A DNA stretch of 64,000 nucleotides from Coptis chinensis (lineage: Eukaryota > Streptophyta > Magnoliopsida > Ranunculales > Ranunculaceae). Positions within the stretch are counted from its first letter, which is position 1. Each line of letters starts with the position of its first letter. Position numbers and translations under genes: made by a program. Shown piece after piece: positions 22,437 through 33,035 of the stretch. The stretch is from positions 1,426,001 through 1,490,000 of the forward strand of contig CM027378.1 in the NCBI GenBank assembly GCA_015680905.1, in the 5' to 3' direction. Below the pieces are notes generated by a model. The model searched no databases and was not told the origin of the DNA. It saw nothing but the letters and a program-made list of their open reading frames with translations.

Positions 22437-24810
22437 GACGCTGCAGTGAAATTGAACATTTCAAGTGATGTTACTGCTAAGTTTAGAAAAGTTGAACATT
22501 TCATTTGTTGTGTTACTATTCGGGCATTTACAGGATATAGCTCTAGGTGTGTTGCTTTATCTGAATCAACTCGAGTGAGATAGGCATTTTACTAGAATTT
22601 AATTCATTTTGCTATTAGGTTTTAATTAGCAGCAAGGCTGCCACAGTCAATAACAAGCATAAGCTATTGATAACACATATTTGAATATATCTTAGCATAA
22701 ACAAAAAGTCTCAAATAGAAAGTAAGGTTCCAAAACTTCGGGAAAATAGGCTCTGAAGAGCCCTTCAGGCTTCAACCAAGGCTTAGGCGAGAAAGCAAGA
22801 TGACTAAAAGAGAAGAAGGGGTCCGTTACAGGTAAACATACAATCAACAGTATTAAGAATGCATGCACATTATTCAAATCAGTCAAAGGTCGAGGGAGTC
22901 GGAGTATAACCAATCTAACCAAGTCAAGATTATGACAGCTCAACTTGTGTAACTAATTATGTTGTGTAACTAATTCTATTGTGAAAACTCCAAGATATCA
23001 TTCTCTTCTTAATGAATTCCAGTTCAATTTGTCAAGCCACCCCATAACTCACTTTTTAGAATACCTTCTTGAATGCTATTTACTCCACCAACAAGTTTTA
23101 GTAAGTTCGTAGACTTGATAATATTTATGCTACAGGTTATCACAAATTGTATTGGGATAATTGAATTGAACTACAGATTACTAGACATATTCAAAACTGT
23201 AGATGAGGTATGGTGCATGCTAATATCATAGTCGGGATACTTGGCATGAAAATTCATTAGTTTTTTTTTTGTTATTCATTTCCACTAATTCATATGTTGT
23301 GGAATCACTAGACTGGCTTGAAACAAGCAGTACATCAAGCTATTTTTAGAGTAGCATGCCCAAAATAAGCATCGGGTGAAGTATGGAGTTTGAAATCAAA
23401 TAATGATTCTAAAGGTTTACATTCGTCGATTTATTTATTTGTAAATATTATTATTCATAATTGTTCGTAGTTAGTGTGTTACAAAGAGGCCTTGGGCACC
23501 TTCTATGTAACACTTTAAGTCTTAGCTGATACGGGTTGAGGTATATCTAACCTTTTTAATGTTTCAGAAAAACATAAATTAGACGTTCCCCAATATAAAC
23601 GAAAACACTAGAGACTAATTTAGACTCCCTAATATCTCCATTTTTGGTTATTGAAGAAACAAATATTTTCTTTTTTCGATTACTCCGACAAGGATCTCAT
23701 GGTACATTGTTCACTTCTTCTTTCAAATTCTAATTCTAATTATTGTTTGTAATTGGAACTAAAATAAGACCTGATTGTAACTATGAATATTGACTATATG
23801 ATTTCAGCGACCACTTTAAAACATTCTTTGCTTTCTGTAATTTCTCTCTTTCTCTAATCTAAAGTCAATAGAAGAAGCTCACATGTGTTTGCGAAGAAAG
23901 CATTTGCATTCAGTTCAATTTAAATCCTTCTTTTAACATTCTACAATCTACATACGTTAAACTGTGCTCTTGCTTTTTATTTTCTTTTATGGTGAAGAAT
24001 TTGTGATCTTGCTGGTCGTTGGTGTATAATTTTTATATTTGGTTTTATATTCTTTTTTAGACAAGGAAGAGTTTTCTCTGGAGAGCTGATGCAACACGTG
24101 AACTGTGAATTCTAGGACTCAGTGAGGACGACATACTTGCATATATATATGTTGGTACCCTTTTTTTTGCAATACTTTTATGAGTTATGTTATTTTTCAA
24201 ATGATCATCTTATAATTTGTATGCAACAAAGACACCTATCGACTGTACTATGTTTCCCCTTGTTGTAACAATGATTCACCTTATTAAAATAATGTAACAC
24301 ATTTACTATAGGAAATAGTGGATTGTTCATGTCACTTCTCTCTAGGATACTAACTACTGAGGGACGTGAGTGGTGTACATGCTAAACAAGGCACTAGGTA
24401 GTGATTCATATGAGTTATGCATAGGTTTGAATAGAGTAATGGTCCTCTGTAGAGCAAGATATGCAAAGTTTCATTAGGTTACGGTAGTCACCACTAGAGT
24501 CGTATGATATACTATAGGATGATTAAACCGTATTTACGTTGACAGTAACTGGTGTGGTTGGGGGTGATTAAACCATATTTACGAGGTGTTGGATTCAGCA
24601 AATTTAGATTTGGAGACTCAGGGGCACATTTTAATTGTTTGTAAAATATATTTAATTTCATGTCATACCAAAGATTGAAGTCCATGTGTACTATCACAAT
24701 ATATTTTGGACTTCATTCATACTTTCTTTGCCCACCTGATAATTAAAACATAGGTTGGACATCATCAACTTCAAAATTTAAACTTCACCTGACTCTTCTT
24801 CTTTGTACAG
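22437..24810. other. A/T-rich intergenic DNA, no gene recognised
   Basis: No domain seen. A near-direct repeat of about 20 bp (GATTAAACC, ATTTACG) lies at 24520 and 24567. The stretch ends in a clear splice acceptor (TTTGTACAG) before the CPP1-like exon, so an upstream exon or intron may lie here unrecognised. Confidence 0.4.
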
Positions 24811-25510
24811 ATATTTTCCCCATAATCAATATAAGAGACCCATACAAAAGGCTTGGAATCATCTGTCAAGCTTATGAGGATGAAATTCAAGCAGCAAGGA
24901 ACTTTCTGATTAACAAATATGTAGGACACAAGCCTAGTGTCGATGCTATAGAATCAGCGCATGACAAGATAATTGCAGAAGTTTCACGAAAGGAGGAGAC
25001 CAAAACTTAACATCAAGAAAAAAGTGAGGGATGTAACTCAGTCATGGGTTGTGCTGCCTGTCATCGTCATGAAGACGGCTGCTGTCTTTATGACAAAGTT
25101 GGTGGAAGGGGTTTGAAATCTACTTGTGATAGGCATCACAACCCCATCTTTGCAGTACTTGTTGTGCTTAGCGTTCTCTTTCTGATAGAGGATGGATTGA
25201 CTTTGCAGGTGTTAATATCTCTTTTGACAACCATATATTTCATATATGATCGTCTGAAGAGCAAACTCTGAGCTATGCTATATGGGTATGCATACTGATA
25301 GTTCTTTTACTATTAAGATCGTATAATACTGGTCTATGGATCTTTGTTTTTGTTTTGTTGGATAACGCTGGGCTTTACTCACTCAGGATTGGTGCTTTTG
25401 GCTTTTGGTGTCTCCTGGCTATTGGGGACCTTTTTGTTGGTGTCTGTGATTCCACCCGTACTTCGAGGTCTAAGGAGTTTGGAAGTCACAACTTCACTCT
25501 TAACTTCAAA
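24811..25510 (+). pseudogene. CPP1-like fragment (chaperone-like protein of POR1, DUF3353)
   Basis: An exon starts at 24811 and reads RDPYKRLGIICQAYEDEIQA, then ARNFLINKYVGHKPSVDAIE and AHDKIIAEVSRKEE, ending in TAA at about 25009. This is the J-like region of plant CPP1. In other frames follow KKVRDVTQS, then a membrane part (VLFLIEDGLTLQVLISLLTT, IYFIYDRLKSKL; 25140-25270), then SWLLGTFLLVSVIPPVLRG and RSLEVTTSLLT (25400-25505). In the family these are one protein of the chloroplast envelope and thylakoid that stabilises protochlorophyllide oxidoreductase. Here at least three frames are needed. Homology ends abruptly near 25505, where an unrelated coiled-coil frame continues. Confidence 0.82.
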
Positions 25511-26107
25511 GAAGAAAATGGAAAGTTGAAGGAAGAGTTGAAAAAGAAGGTGAACACACTCGAACAAGAACTTCTGTTGTGCAAAGAAGAAAATGAAAAG
25601 TTCAAGGAAGAGTTGAAAAAGAAGGACCGGCAAGAGGGGGATAAGGAAGAAGTGCAACCTCAAACTGAAAAAGCAGTCCACCATCATGTACCGAATGAGG
25701 ATGCAGAAATGGTGTTCAATAAGGATGCAAAAATGGTGCCAAATGAGTGTGCAGAAATGGTGCCAAATGAGTCTCCAGACTTTAGAGGTCCATCAATTTC
25801 CATCGGTATTCCTCAGTCACCTATACCCAAGGAGAAAGAAAAAGAACAGAGAAATTATGGGGAGAAAGAAGCTGAGAAAGAAATTAAAATGACTTCCATA
25901 ATCAGGAAAGTGAAGAACAACAGAGATAGGAAAACTATGCAGATGGACCCCGATTTCACCAAAGAAGGGAAGACGAAACCACTCAAAAAAGTAACGAACC
26001 TTGACACTGGCAAAGAAATTCTTGATAAGGGGAAGCAAGTCAGAGATATTGACAGTGGGCCACTGCTAGACCCTAAGACAAGTCCCTACTATCATGGATT
26101 AGAATAA
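25355..26107 (+). CDS. Chimeric ORF: coiled coil and charged tail, possible 5' part of an Ulp1-type transposon gene
   Basis: This 250-codon open frame begins inside the last CPP1-like exon, but in a different frame, and from about 25505 runs into unrelated sequence. Residues 50-95 form a duplicated coiled coil (KEENGKLKEELKKK, then KEENEKFKEELKKK). A short near-repeat follows (NEDAEMVFNKDAKMV, NECAEMVPNESP). The rest is lysine/glutamate rich (KEKEKEQRNYGEKEAEKE), with basic clusters like a nuclear signal. It lies 0.5 kb upstream of the Ulp1-like exons on the same strand, so it may be their N-terminal region. Whether it is expressed cannot be told; the frame may be a by-product of fusion. Confidence 0.5.
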   Translation: MLDNAGLYSLRIGAFGFWCLLAIGDLFVGVCDSTRTSRSKEFGSHNFTLNFKEENGKLKEELKKKVNTLEQELLLCKEENEKFKEELKKKDRQEGDKEEVQPQTEKAVHHHVPNEDAEMVFNKDAKMVPNECAEMVPNESPDFRGPSISIGIPQSPIPKEKEKEQRNYGEKEAEKEIKMTSIIRKVKNNRDRKTMQMDPDFTKEGKTKPLKKVTNLDTGKEILDKGKQVRDIDSGPLLDPKTSPYYHGLE

Positions 26108-26357
26108 AGCAATAGACAAATTATTGACACTTTCTTCAAAATGGCGGACACCAGGTAAATCTAGGAAGACTGTAAGTGTTTTACTAGTTTAAAATAACAT
26201 CAAATAGCATTTTTTTACTGATGCTAATTTCTTGGGGTTTTTGAAGCATAATCGCATGGGGAGTTGGTGACAATTTCCAAATAGCTGGTTCTCTAGTAGA
26301 AGACCTTTTGTTTGATAGGGAAATTGGTTATTAGGTAAATTCTGATACCCTTTTCTT

Positions 26358-26486
26358 GACTATGAACAATAAATGTTCATACTCTTGTTGGGCTATGAAC
26401 ATTCAATGTTCATACTTCATACACCTAGTGGACTATGAACAATGAATGTTCATACCATTGAACTATGAACAACGAATGTTCATACC
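26358..26486. repeat. Palindromic repeat array (4 units)
   Basis: Four units of the type TATGAACA-loop-TGTTCATA, separated by 10-20 bp spacers such as CTCTTGTTGG and CCTAGTGGAC. The same unit builds arrays at 29233, 48480, 49929, 56632 and 58837. Confidence 0.85.
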
Positions 26487-26581
26487 TGACCTTACATCAA
26501 CCGAATAATGTTTATACTTTACTATTTTTTAATTTTGATATCTGACCTTCATTTATTTGTAGAACTTACTTCATTTGTACT

Positions 26582-27452
26582 TTGTTTTGAATCTCAAAAA
26601 TGCTCAATTCAACAAGTCATCGACTGGTGGTCTCTCCAACTTCGCAAAAGGTTCCCAACCAAAAAAGAAACATGTCTACTGTCTGCCAACTCAAAGGTGA
26701 ATTATTTATTTCAAATTTTTGTTTCATATCTATTTTGTGGTTGGTCTCACATTCTTATTATTTCACGCACTCAATGTCACAGCATATACTGGAAGGAGGC
26801 ATTGCAAAAATAGTGGACACAATCGACTTGAGTGCCAAATTATTGGCTATTCCAATACATTCAGAAAGCCATTGGACACTACTGGTTGTGGAGTTCGTAA
26901 TGGGACAACAAGAGAAATGGTTACATTTCAACTCCTTAAAACACGAGGAAAAGTCATTCAAAATTGAAAAAGACATGGTAATTTCCACACTAAAATGAGA
27001 AGAAACTTTTGTATCTTCTAACATAAATAAAGGAATAACTTCTTGTTATTTTGCAGAAGACGAAACTGGTTGAGAAAATAAATCTTCGGATCAAAAAGGA
27101 GAAATTGACAATTAGTATGCTCAGTAGTCTAGTAAGAATACAGTCTCCAAAATGTCCGCAGCAAACCAATAGGTAAATGCATAATTATTCACTGAAATTC
27201 TTATAAACTTCTACATTAAGAAAATTATAATTGACCCGAGATTTGTATTTTCTAAATTGCAGCACTGATTGTGGACTCCATGTTTGCAAAATTATGGAAA
27301 CTCTTTTTTTAAATGGTCGATGAGATATCCCTAAAGTAGCAAATGCAGAAGCAACACGCAGCATGCGCCCTAAGCTTGCATGCTACTTACTGACAGACAA
27401 ACCAAGAAGCTGGACTCTAGAACATCATTTGTTTACGCAAAATTTTTGAAAG
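26582..27452 (+). pseudogene. Ulp1-like C48 cysteine protease, spliced, one premature stop
   Basis: Four exon-like blocks with good splice sites: about 26582-26694 (CSIQQVIDWWSLQLRKRF), about 26782-26974 (ILEGGIAKIVDTIDLS, ESHWTLLVVEF, WLHFNSLKHEE), about 27057-27171, and 27263-27450 (STDCGLHVCKIMETLF). The catalytic His is in SHWTLLV, the usual Asp position is Asn in HFNSL, Gln is in CPQQ and the nucleophile Cys is in DCG. A TGA follows in NGR-stop-DIPKVANAEATRS. Ulp1-type proteases cleave SUMO-like conjugates; in plants such domains are common in Mutator-like elements. Upstream coiled-coil and CPP1-like parts suggest a chimeric transposon gene. Confidence 0.8.
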
Positions 27453-27531
27453 GGGTTGTTTAATGAAGAATTAATGTAGGAAGGATAAAACATTATATTT
27501 TGACATGTATGAATGTGCGTGAATGCGTTAG

Positions 27532-27603
27532 TATATCTGTATATCAGTTGTTATGAAAGACAAATAAAAATCTGTATATCTGTATATCAGTTGTTATGAA
27601 AGT
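27532..27603. repeat. Short tandem duplication, two units
   Basis: CTGTATATCAGTTGTTATGA is repeated about 46 bp apart (near 27535 and 27581), with a short A-rich spacer. Confidence 0.7.
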
Positions 27604-27687
27604 GAACTATTATTGATGTTTATCATGTGTTCTCTTAATCTTTATTTTCTTATTTGAAACTATTATAAACTCATGTCTTACAAGTGT

Positions 27688-27708
27688 GAACACTGAATGT
27701 TCATACTC
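27688..27708. repeat. Single palindromic unit
   Basis: GTGAACACTGAATGTTCATA, a lone copy of the array unit, lies just before the end of the F-box-associated fragment. Confidence 0.6.
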
Positions 27709-28252
27709 TTTTTTTGACAAATACCAACTTCTCTAGACTGAAATCGTACCAAAGGATCCTGTCGTTGCATTCAAAAACTGCAATATTTTCTGAGTAGGTC
27801 GACGAAACACGGGTGAGTTGGTCGACGAAACACGGGTGACGATAAGAGGAATACAATTTGTCCAATGAATACGTCCTCGGTTCACTCCACAACCTGTTGT
27901 CGTATTCATGTAAAACCCTAAGTTCTAATTTCACAGTAGCAATGTTCTCCTCACCCCAGAACCTGAACATAATAGCAATAGTACCATTAAACTGAAACAG
28001 TTTGTACGACTTTGGTGGGGATTTAGTCTGCGGTAGCCCAATCCTCGTCCAAGATTCGAGGGCAATGTTAAATACCAATATGCCTGCATCATAAAGAGAC
28101 CAGTGAAGAGATCCTTTTGCAACCACTGCAGGCTGGTTCTTGATGTGTTCATCATTAAATGACAACTCCAAGTCGTTCAATCTTCTCCATTTCAAACTTC
28201 GGGAATCGAACAATTCAACATACATGATGATTGAGTGATTATAGGTTTTCAT
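27701..28252 (-). pseudogene. F-box-associated (FBA-type) domain fragment
   Basis: The 183-codon minus-strand frame resembles the FBA region of plant F-box proteins: YVELFDSRSLKWRRLNDLE, VVAKGSLHWSLYDAGILVFN, ESWTRIGLPQTKS, LRVLHEYDNRLW and a C-terminal VFECNDRILWYDF. The N-terminal F-box that would bind SKP1 is missing. A 22-bp tandem duplication (27797-27840, GTCGACGAAACACGGGTGA twice) alters the sequence around HPCFVDQLTRVSS. Its 5' end meets the shared segment that starts near 28233 and also occurs at 48970, so it looks like a captured gene piece next to a mobile unit. Confidence 0.7.
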
Positions 28253-29440
28253 GGATTTTCATGGCTTAGGCTGTGCAGATGTCTCAATAGTAACAGAATT
28301 GAATTTTGATTGGGACATAGTCACCATGGAATCCATTTGATTCTATCCTTAAGCTGCCATGGAATCTATTTGACTCTGCATTGATTAAACATCTTTCTTT
28401 AGTTTCCAAGTCTTGAAGAAGCTTACAATCTTCTGGATTTGCATCGGCTGCCAACTAACACACTTCAAACTCAGATTGTAACTTTGTCACCTGATTATTT
28501 ACATTGCCAAAATACTTGATGAAGAGAAACATTCGTCTGTTTATGAAGAGAAACACTACGCCAATGTAACATTGCTTTGGCATAAAACTCCACAAATGTC
28601 AGCCTTCCAGACGCTTCATCGATCTTGTAATCCTGGCAACTTTAGGAGTGGAATTTGACTCTTTAACACCAAGCTTCCGCTTATTCCCCTTCTTTTAATT
28701 TGTTTGCCAACGTCAACTACATCTCTTTGTAGTTCTTTGCACCGGAGGGTCCTTCTAGCTGAAAATCGATGCCCCTTTGCACCGTTGCACCTTGCTTGTG
28801 TTTCCTTGACAATTGTGGAATTAGGCAATGGAGCTGGATGCCTCAGAATATCAGTATATGTGAAAAACAATAAAATACAATTAAGAACACTATATTGTCT
28901 TTAGCTATATTGTCAAATATATCAGATGTCCTCTAATATACCGAAATAACAAATTGAACTATTTAAGTAAAGAACAAATTCACAGTCAACTAACTCTCAA
29001 ATGGCCGAAGAAATATAGATATAGGGAATGGATCGGTTTACTCACTTTCGTACTCTAAATAGTGTGTCGTATCAATTAATCTAATGGCCAATTTTTTGCT
29101 TAGGTGGACAGCCATGTACTTTGTTCAGAAGGAATATGGCTTTGATCTTGAGTCAAGAACTCAAGAGCCAAAACTAGTAATGAGTTAAGGACAATCATGG
29201 GTCCCATTTCTTCTCTCTCATTCCTTTCCTTTGTTGTTCATACTCAGTGTTCATAGTCCACTAGGAGTATGAACACTGAATGTTCATACTATTGTTGAAC
29301 TATGAACATTCAGTGTTCATACTCTTAGTGGACTATGAACATTGAATGTTCATACTCTTGTTGGACTTTGAACATTCAGTGTTCATACTCCTAGTGGACT
29401 AAGAACATAGAATGTTCATACTCTTGTTAGACTATGAGAA
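28233..29440 (-). mobile_element. Palindrome-bordered repeat unit, copy 1
   Basis: From the boundary GATTATAGGTTTTCATGG (28240) to the array at 29233-29440 this segment is about 95% like 48970-50120, and its array-proximal half matches 58837-59530 in inverted orientation. On the minus strand it contains a broken frame (28870-28616: RHPAPLPNSTIVKETQA, later SQIPLLKLPGLQDR). A second small frame in copy 2 includes FGNVNNQVTKLQYEFE. I do not recognise the product with certainty. No transposase is visible. Confidence 0.7.
29233..29440. repeat. Palindromic repeat array (6 units)
   Basis: Alternating units GAACATTCAGTGTTCATAC and its reverse complement form, spaced about 33 bp, joined by CTCTTGTTGGACTAT or TCCTAGTGGACTAT. 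Each unit is a hairpin of 7-8 bp. Confidence 0.9.
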
Positions 29441-29562
29441 TGGATCGGATTTCTTCCAATACCAAAAGAGCGTGCAAAGGATCGACTTGACTATTAGTGG
29501 CGCAATATTGCTAGTGTAACTATACAGCAAGTGTTTGAATGGAGTTATGCACAAAATCTGAA

Positions 29563-30324
29563 GGGCGCGACTATCACACATGGCCAGTACTACGAAGTCA
29601 AGCCTGATTGGTTTAGAAAAATGACGTGGCGAGAATAGATAACTAAAACGAGAAATAGACGAGAAAAGTAAAGGTAAATATCACAGTGAGTTCATTCTAT
29701 CTCCTTTTACTAATCTCTATCTTTCTTCAGCTAAATACGTTGATCTTCATTGGTGTTTGTATGTTATATTCAGAGTTTGATCTCTCACATTGATTCATCA
29801 AAATCTTATTTAACATAAATGAAGAAGAGACAACTGAAAGGGATAGAAAACATATTGCAACACAAATGGATACTGATGAACGTAAGATGAATTCATAATC
29901 TGTTGCTGAGTATTTACAGGACTAGTGCTACATGGAGACAGAAAATAGCCCCATCATTGTTAATCAACCAAGTATTGTTCTTGTTGTAAGTTTTAGAAGC
30001 ATAACACCCATATGAAAGAGAAAATCATCTCTTTCATCTTCCCCTGGCCTTGTGGACCTAGCCTTAACTCAAGCTTTTTATCTTCTGCAACTCCCAACTT
30101 CTTTTCTCTATCCTTGTGTATCAAATTTGTTTCAACTTAGGGAAATCCCAAGGAAGAAAAAAGTGAACTTGTGCTGTTCTGGATCGGTCTATTTTATTTC
30201 TCTGTCTCTTTTTGGTTATCTCAATTTCTCCTATCTTTTCGCATTTTTTTTTAAAGTTTTCACCACGTCATTTTTTTTAGGCCAATCCGGTTGATAGTGC
30301 TGGACATTTGTGATAGTCGCACCC
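29563..30324. mobile_element. Non-autonomous TIR element of 762 bp
   Basis: The left end GGGCGCGACTATCACA and the inverted right end GGGTGCGACTATCACA begin terminal inverted repeats of roughly 70 bp (left to about 29635, right from about 30255), including ATTGG and AATGACGTGG words in both arms. I found no convincing target duplication. The interior has no transposase; a frame at 30052-30294 is hydrophobic and unrecognised. Confidence 0.6.
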
Positions 30325-30332
30325 GAAAAAGT

Positions 30333-30543
30333 AATTTTTGTGGGACCCAATAAAAGTTCATTTGAAGCTTTTCTCTCTCCAACCCGAAAATCCTTATTTG
30401 AGGCTTTCTCTCTTCAATTTTCCAGAACCCTAAATTGAATTTTTGTGGGACCCAATAAAAGTTAATTTGAAGTTTTTCTCTCTCCAACCCGAAAACCTTT
30501 ATTTGAGGCTTTCTCTCTTCAATTTTCCAGAACCCTAAATTGA
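30333..30543. repeat. 105-bp tandem duplication, two copies
   Basis: The stretch beginning AATTTTTGTGGGACCCAATA repeats exactly 105 bp later with only a few changes. Each copy contains TTTCTCTCTCCAACCCGAAA and ends with CCAGAACCCTAAATTGAA. Confidence 0.9.
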
Positions 30544-30852
30544 AACCCCCTAATGAAACACCAGACTCAAACCCTAAATTGAAAATGAAATTGTATACCC
30601 GATTTGCATCTGCAGTGGAAGGTACACTTCAAGTTTTTATTTTAATTTGACGTGATTGTATTCGTATTTGTGCAATTATATCTTCGGAACCCTTATATTT
30701 TCACCATTTTCCCATATATTTTTTTCTTGAACAAATGTGTAGTGTTATTTACTTACATTTTAGGTTAAGTTTGGGTAAAAGGTTTAGCATCGTGACAAAT
30801 ATAATAAGGGAAAAATATTTGAAAGGAAGGTTTTGATAGAGTTGGCTATCCC

Positions 30853-30941
30853 GGTAGGTGTTCGGTTATAATGATCTGTCTTCTCAATTTGAAAAAAACT
30901 TTCAATTTGAGAGGATAGATCATTATAACTGTACATCCACC
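30853..30941. repeat. Short inverted repeat able to form a 42-bp hairpin
   Basis: Arms 30853-30894 and 30900-30941 pair with about seven mismatches around a 5-6 nt loop. Core words are TTATAATGATCT in one arm and AGATCATTATAA in the other. Confidence 0.8.
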
Positions 30942-31259
30942 GGAGGTAGGTAACTCTTTCATGTCCAAGTTTTCAATTATTTCTTTACGTTTTAGGTTAA
31001 GTTTTGGTACAAGGTTGTTCCATAGATATAGATAAATATCTGCCACGCAGTGATACATCACATAAGACAGTGCTGCTTTAGTTATTTTCATTGTCGAATT
31101 TGGTAATTACATTTGATCATGAGATATCTTATTATAGTTATTGGTAGAGGTGGAGAAGGTATTTTGATTGGGGAAACAATGTTTACTATTTCAGATTGGT
31201 GAAACTGTTGGCTAATTAGGGAGAAAAATGTTATTATGTTTTATGTTATTTTTTCTAGG

Positions 31260-31790
31260 ATGAAGAAAGATGTGTATAAATATAAGCCTAAAAAAGTTGA
31301 AGACGGTCGACCTCGAGGTGGTATCAAGGTTACCGGTCGATCTTTGTCGAAAATGCTTTCGAGGATAAGTTGTTTTCGACATTTGATATAGATGAAAGGG
31401 TTGATTTCAGTGAAATCACCTTTTGGTTTTCTTCTAGATATTAATACAGAGATCCGACCGATAAAAGGTATACTATGCTTGCCCATTTTAATCGATTGTG
31501 GAAGTGTTGCAAAAGAGGATTTTACCACCGACTTACAAATTAAAAGAAGTATACTTAACTTTCAAGGATTCGGACGTGGCCCTTCCTACTGGACTGTCCA
31601 CAGATCGACCTCCTGATTGGTATTTCCGGATGGATTTAACGGTGCCTACTGCCTTCCGGTTAAGGTATTTCAGGACAACCAAACTTCGGTGAGAGTCTTG
31701 TGTGGACGATGTTTTGCTAACGGAGATTTTGACGGCAAGGATGTTAGCTAAGACAAAGTCAGTACGGAGGAATAAGACGACTAGGAATGA
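31260..31790 (+). pseudogene. DUF1985-like fragment, second copy
   Basis: After a splice acceptor (TTTTTTCTAG) the ATG at 31260 opens a frame like that at 43237: MKKDVYKYKPKK, IKVTGRSLSKML, then in other frames SPFGFLLDIN (31411), YLTFKDSDVALPTGLS (31546-31590) and WYFRMDL, FRLRYF. This is the N-terminal half of the DUF1985-type domain found upstream of Ulp1 in plant transposons. It has several frameshifts and stops and lacks the downstream parts present at 43900-46476. The two copies are separated by the Athila-like element at 33041-42679. Confidence 0.75.
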
Positions 31791-32844
31791 CATATTTTGA
31801 CTCACGCACTTATTTGTACTAATTGTATCCATATTTTCTTCATCTATTAATAGGACGGAGAAGCTGAAAAGGTTGATGATGGTGACAACCGTGATGATGC
31901 TGACAACAAAAATATTTGTTTAAAAGTGGAGCACTTTTAAGTATGCGTATAATGTACTTCCCAAATGCAATTATATTTACGGATCCTTATATTTAAGAGT
32001 AAACATTACTGCATGTTACATTTGTTGAGGGGTGAGTAAATTTTAAGTGAGACACTGTATTGTACGTATGAGGCAATGTAGTGTAGGCTGGTTATGAAAC
32101 TATTTTATCGCAACTACCGTTTCATAGCCGTTGGCTCAGTTGAGAGGAAAGCAACAGGCTATTCTCATGGATGATTTGTACTACAGGTGAAGGAATGCTA
32201 CACTTGAAGAACTAGGATGTTACTATCTCTGTACAATTTGGGAAAAACTCAAAACTAATTGTATATGCGGATCAAATATATATTTTTTTTGCGACAATGT
32301 AGTTTACATGTGCGACAATGTAGTATAAGGTCTATTTTATGTGCAACTAACTCACATTTATCTTATATACTGTTGTAATTTTTTATCCTTATATTTAAGA
32401 ATTCTATCTTGTTGATACTGATCACTGTCAGAAGTCCTAATAAGGCTATATTGGCAAGTATACCCGCTCAAACACCAACCCACGAATCAGGTAGCTATCA
32501 ATAAATAGGATAAGAGCATAAGAACTTTGATGTCAAGATGTTTCATTTTGATTTGGAAACGAAGCGTTGGCACTGGATACCCTTGTAGAATTTATGAAAG
32601 AGGATGATAAGAAGAATGTTTAGTCCATGTTAAATCTGGTTTAGTCCACAATGTCTCTTAAGCAGTTGTAATTCAGTTTTTTTTAGGTGCATAAGTATTT
32701 AATTTAGTTATAGTAATCAAATTCTAAGTATAAAGGATCCGAAGTTTTTGATAATAACTTTTTATTATTTCCTCCAGATCCATTTTATTTCTACCTAGAT
32801 TCATAATTAGTAATCGTAAAGACTATATAAATAAGATGTATTAA
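31791..32844. other. A/T-rich spacer, nothing recognised
   Basis: No coding or repeat structure beyond short A/T-rich runs. Confidence 0.4.
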
Positions 32845-32964
32845 ACTACGTCGGATCCTACCTAAAACATAACCTAGAAGCAGATCCTCATTATCTAAAC
32901 GAACCCGAAATAGACCATTGGGAAGTGATTCAGTAATTAAACCTTCATGTATCCATTTTTGTTG
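32845..32964 (-). pseudogene. infA: Plastid infA fragment (translation initiation factor IF-1)
   Basis: Forty residues on the minus strand match chloroplast IF-1 closely: [17 protein letters not shown], then [20 protein letters not shown] and RRS. IF-1 is a small S1/OB-fold protein that acts on the plastid 30S ribosome. The match starts near the normal N-terminus (family: KEQKWIHEG) and stops after RIRRS, about half the protein, where unrelated sequence follows. The residues before it ([17 protein letters not shown]) are not IF-1 and are unidentified. This is either a nuclear insertion of plastid DNA or a relic of a nuclear-transferred gene. An Athila-like element inserted 77 bp upstream. Confidence 0.85.
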
Positions 32965-33035
32965 TAACTCGTTGTTCAAACAACTATTCAGACTTGATTG
33001 TCTAATAGAGCGCTCGCTTAATTGTGGAGAAGAAG

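Noticed and set aside
25044-25271. Separate small membrane protein gene
   Set aside because: Its second half matches the membrane part of CPP1 in order with neighbouring blocks, so it belongs to that fragment; the first 30 residues are out of frame.
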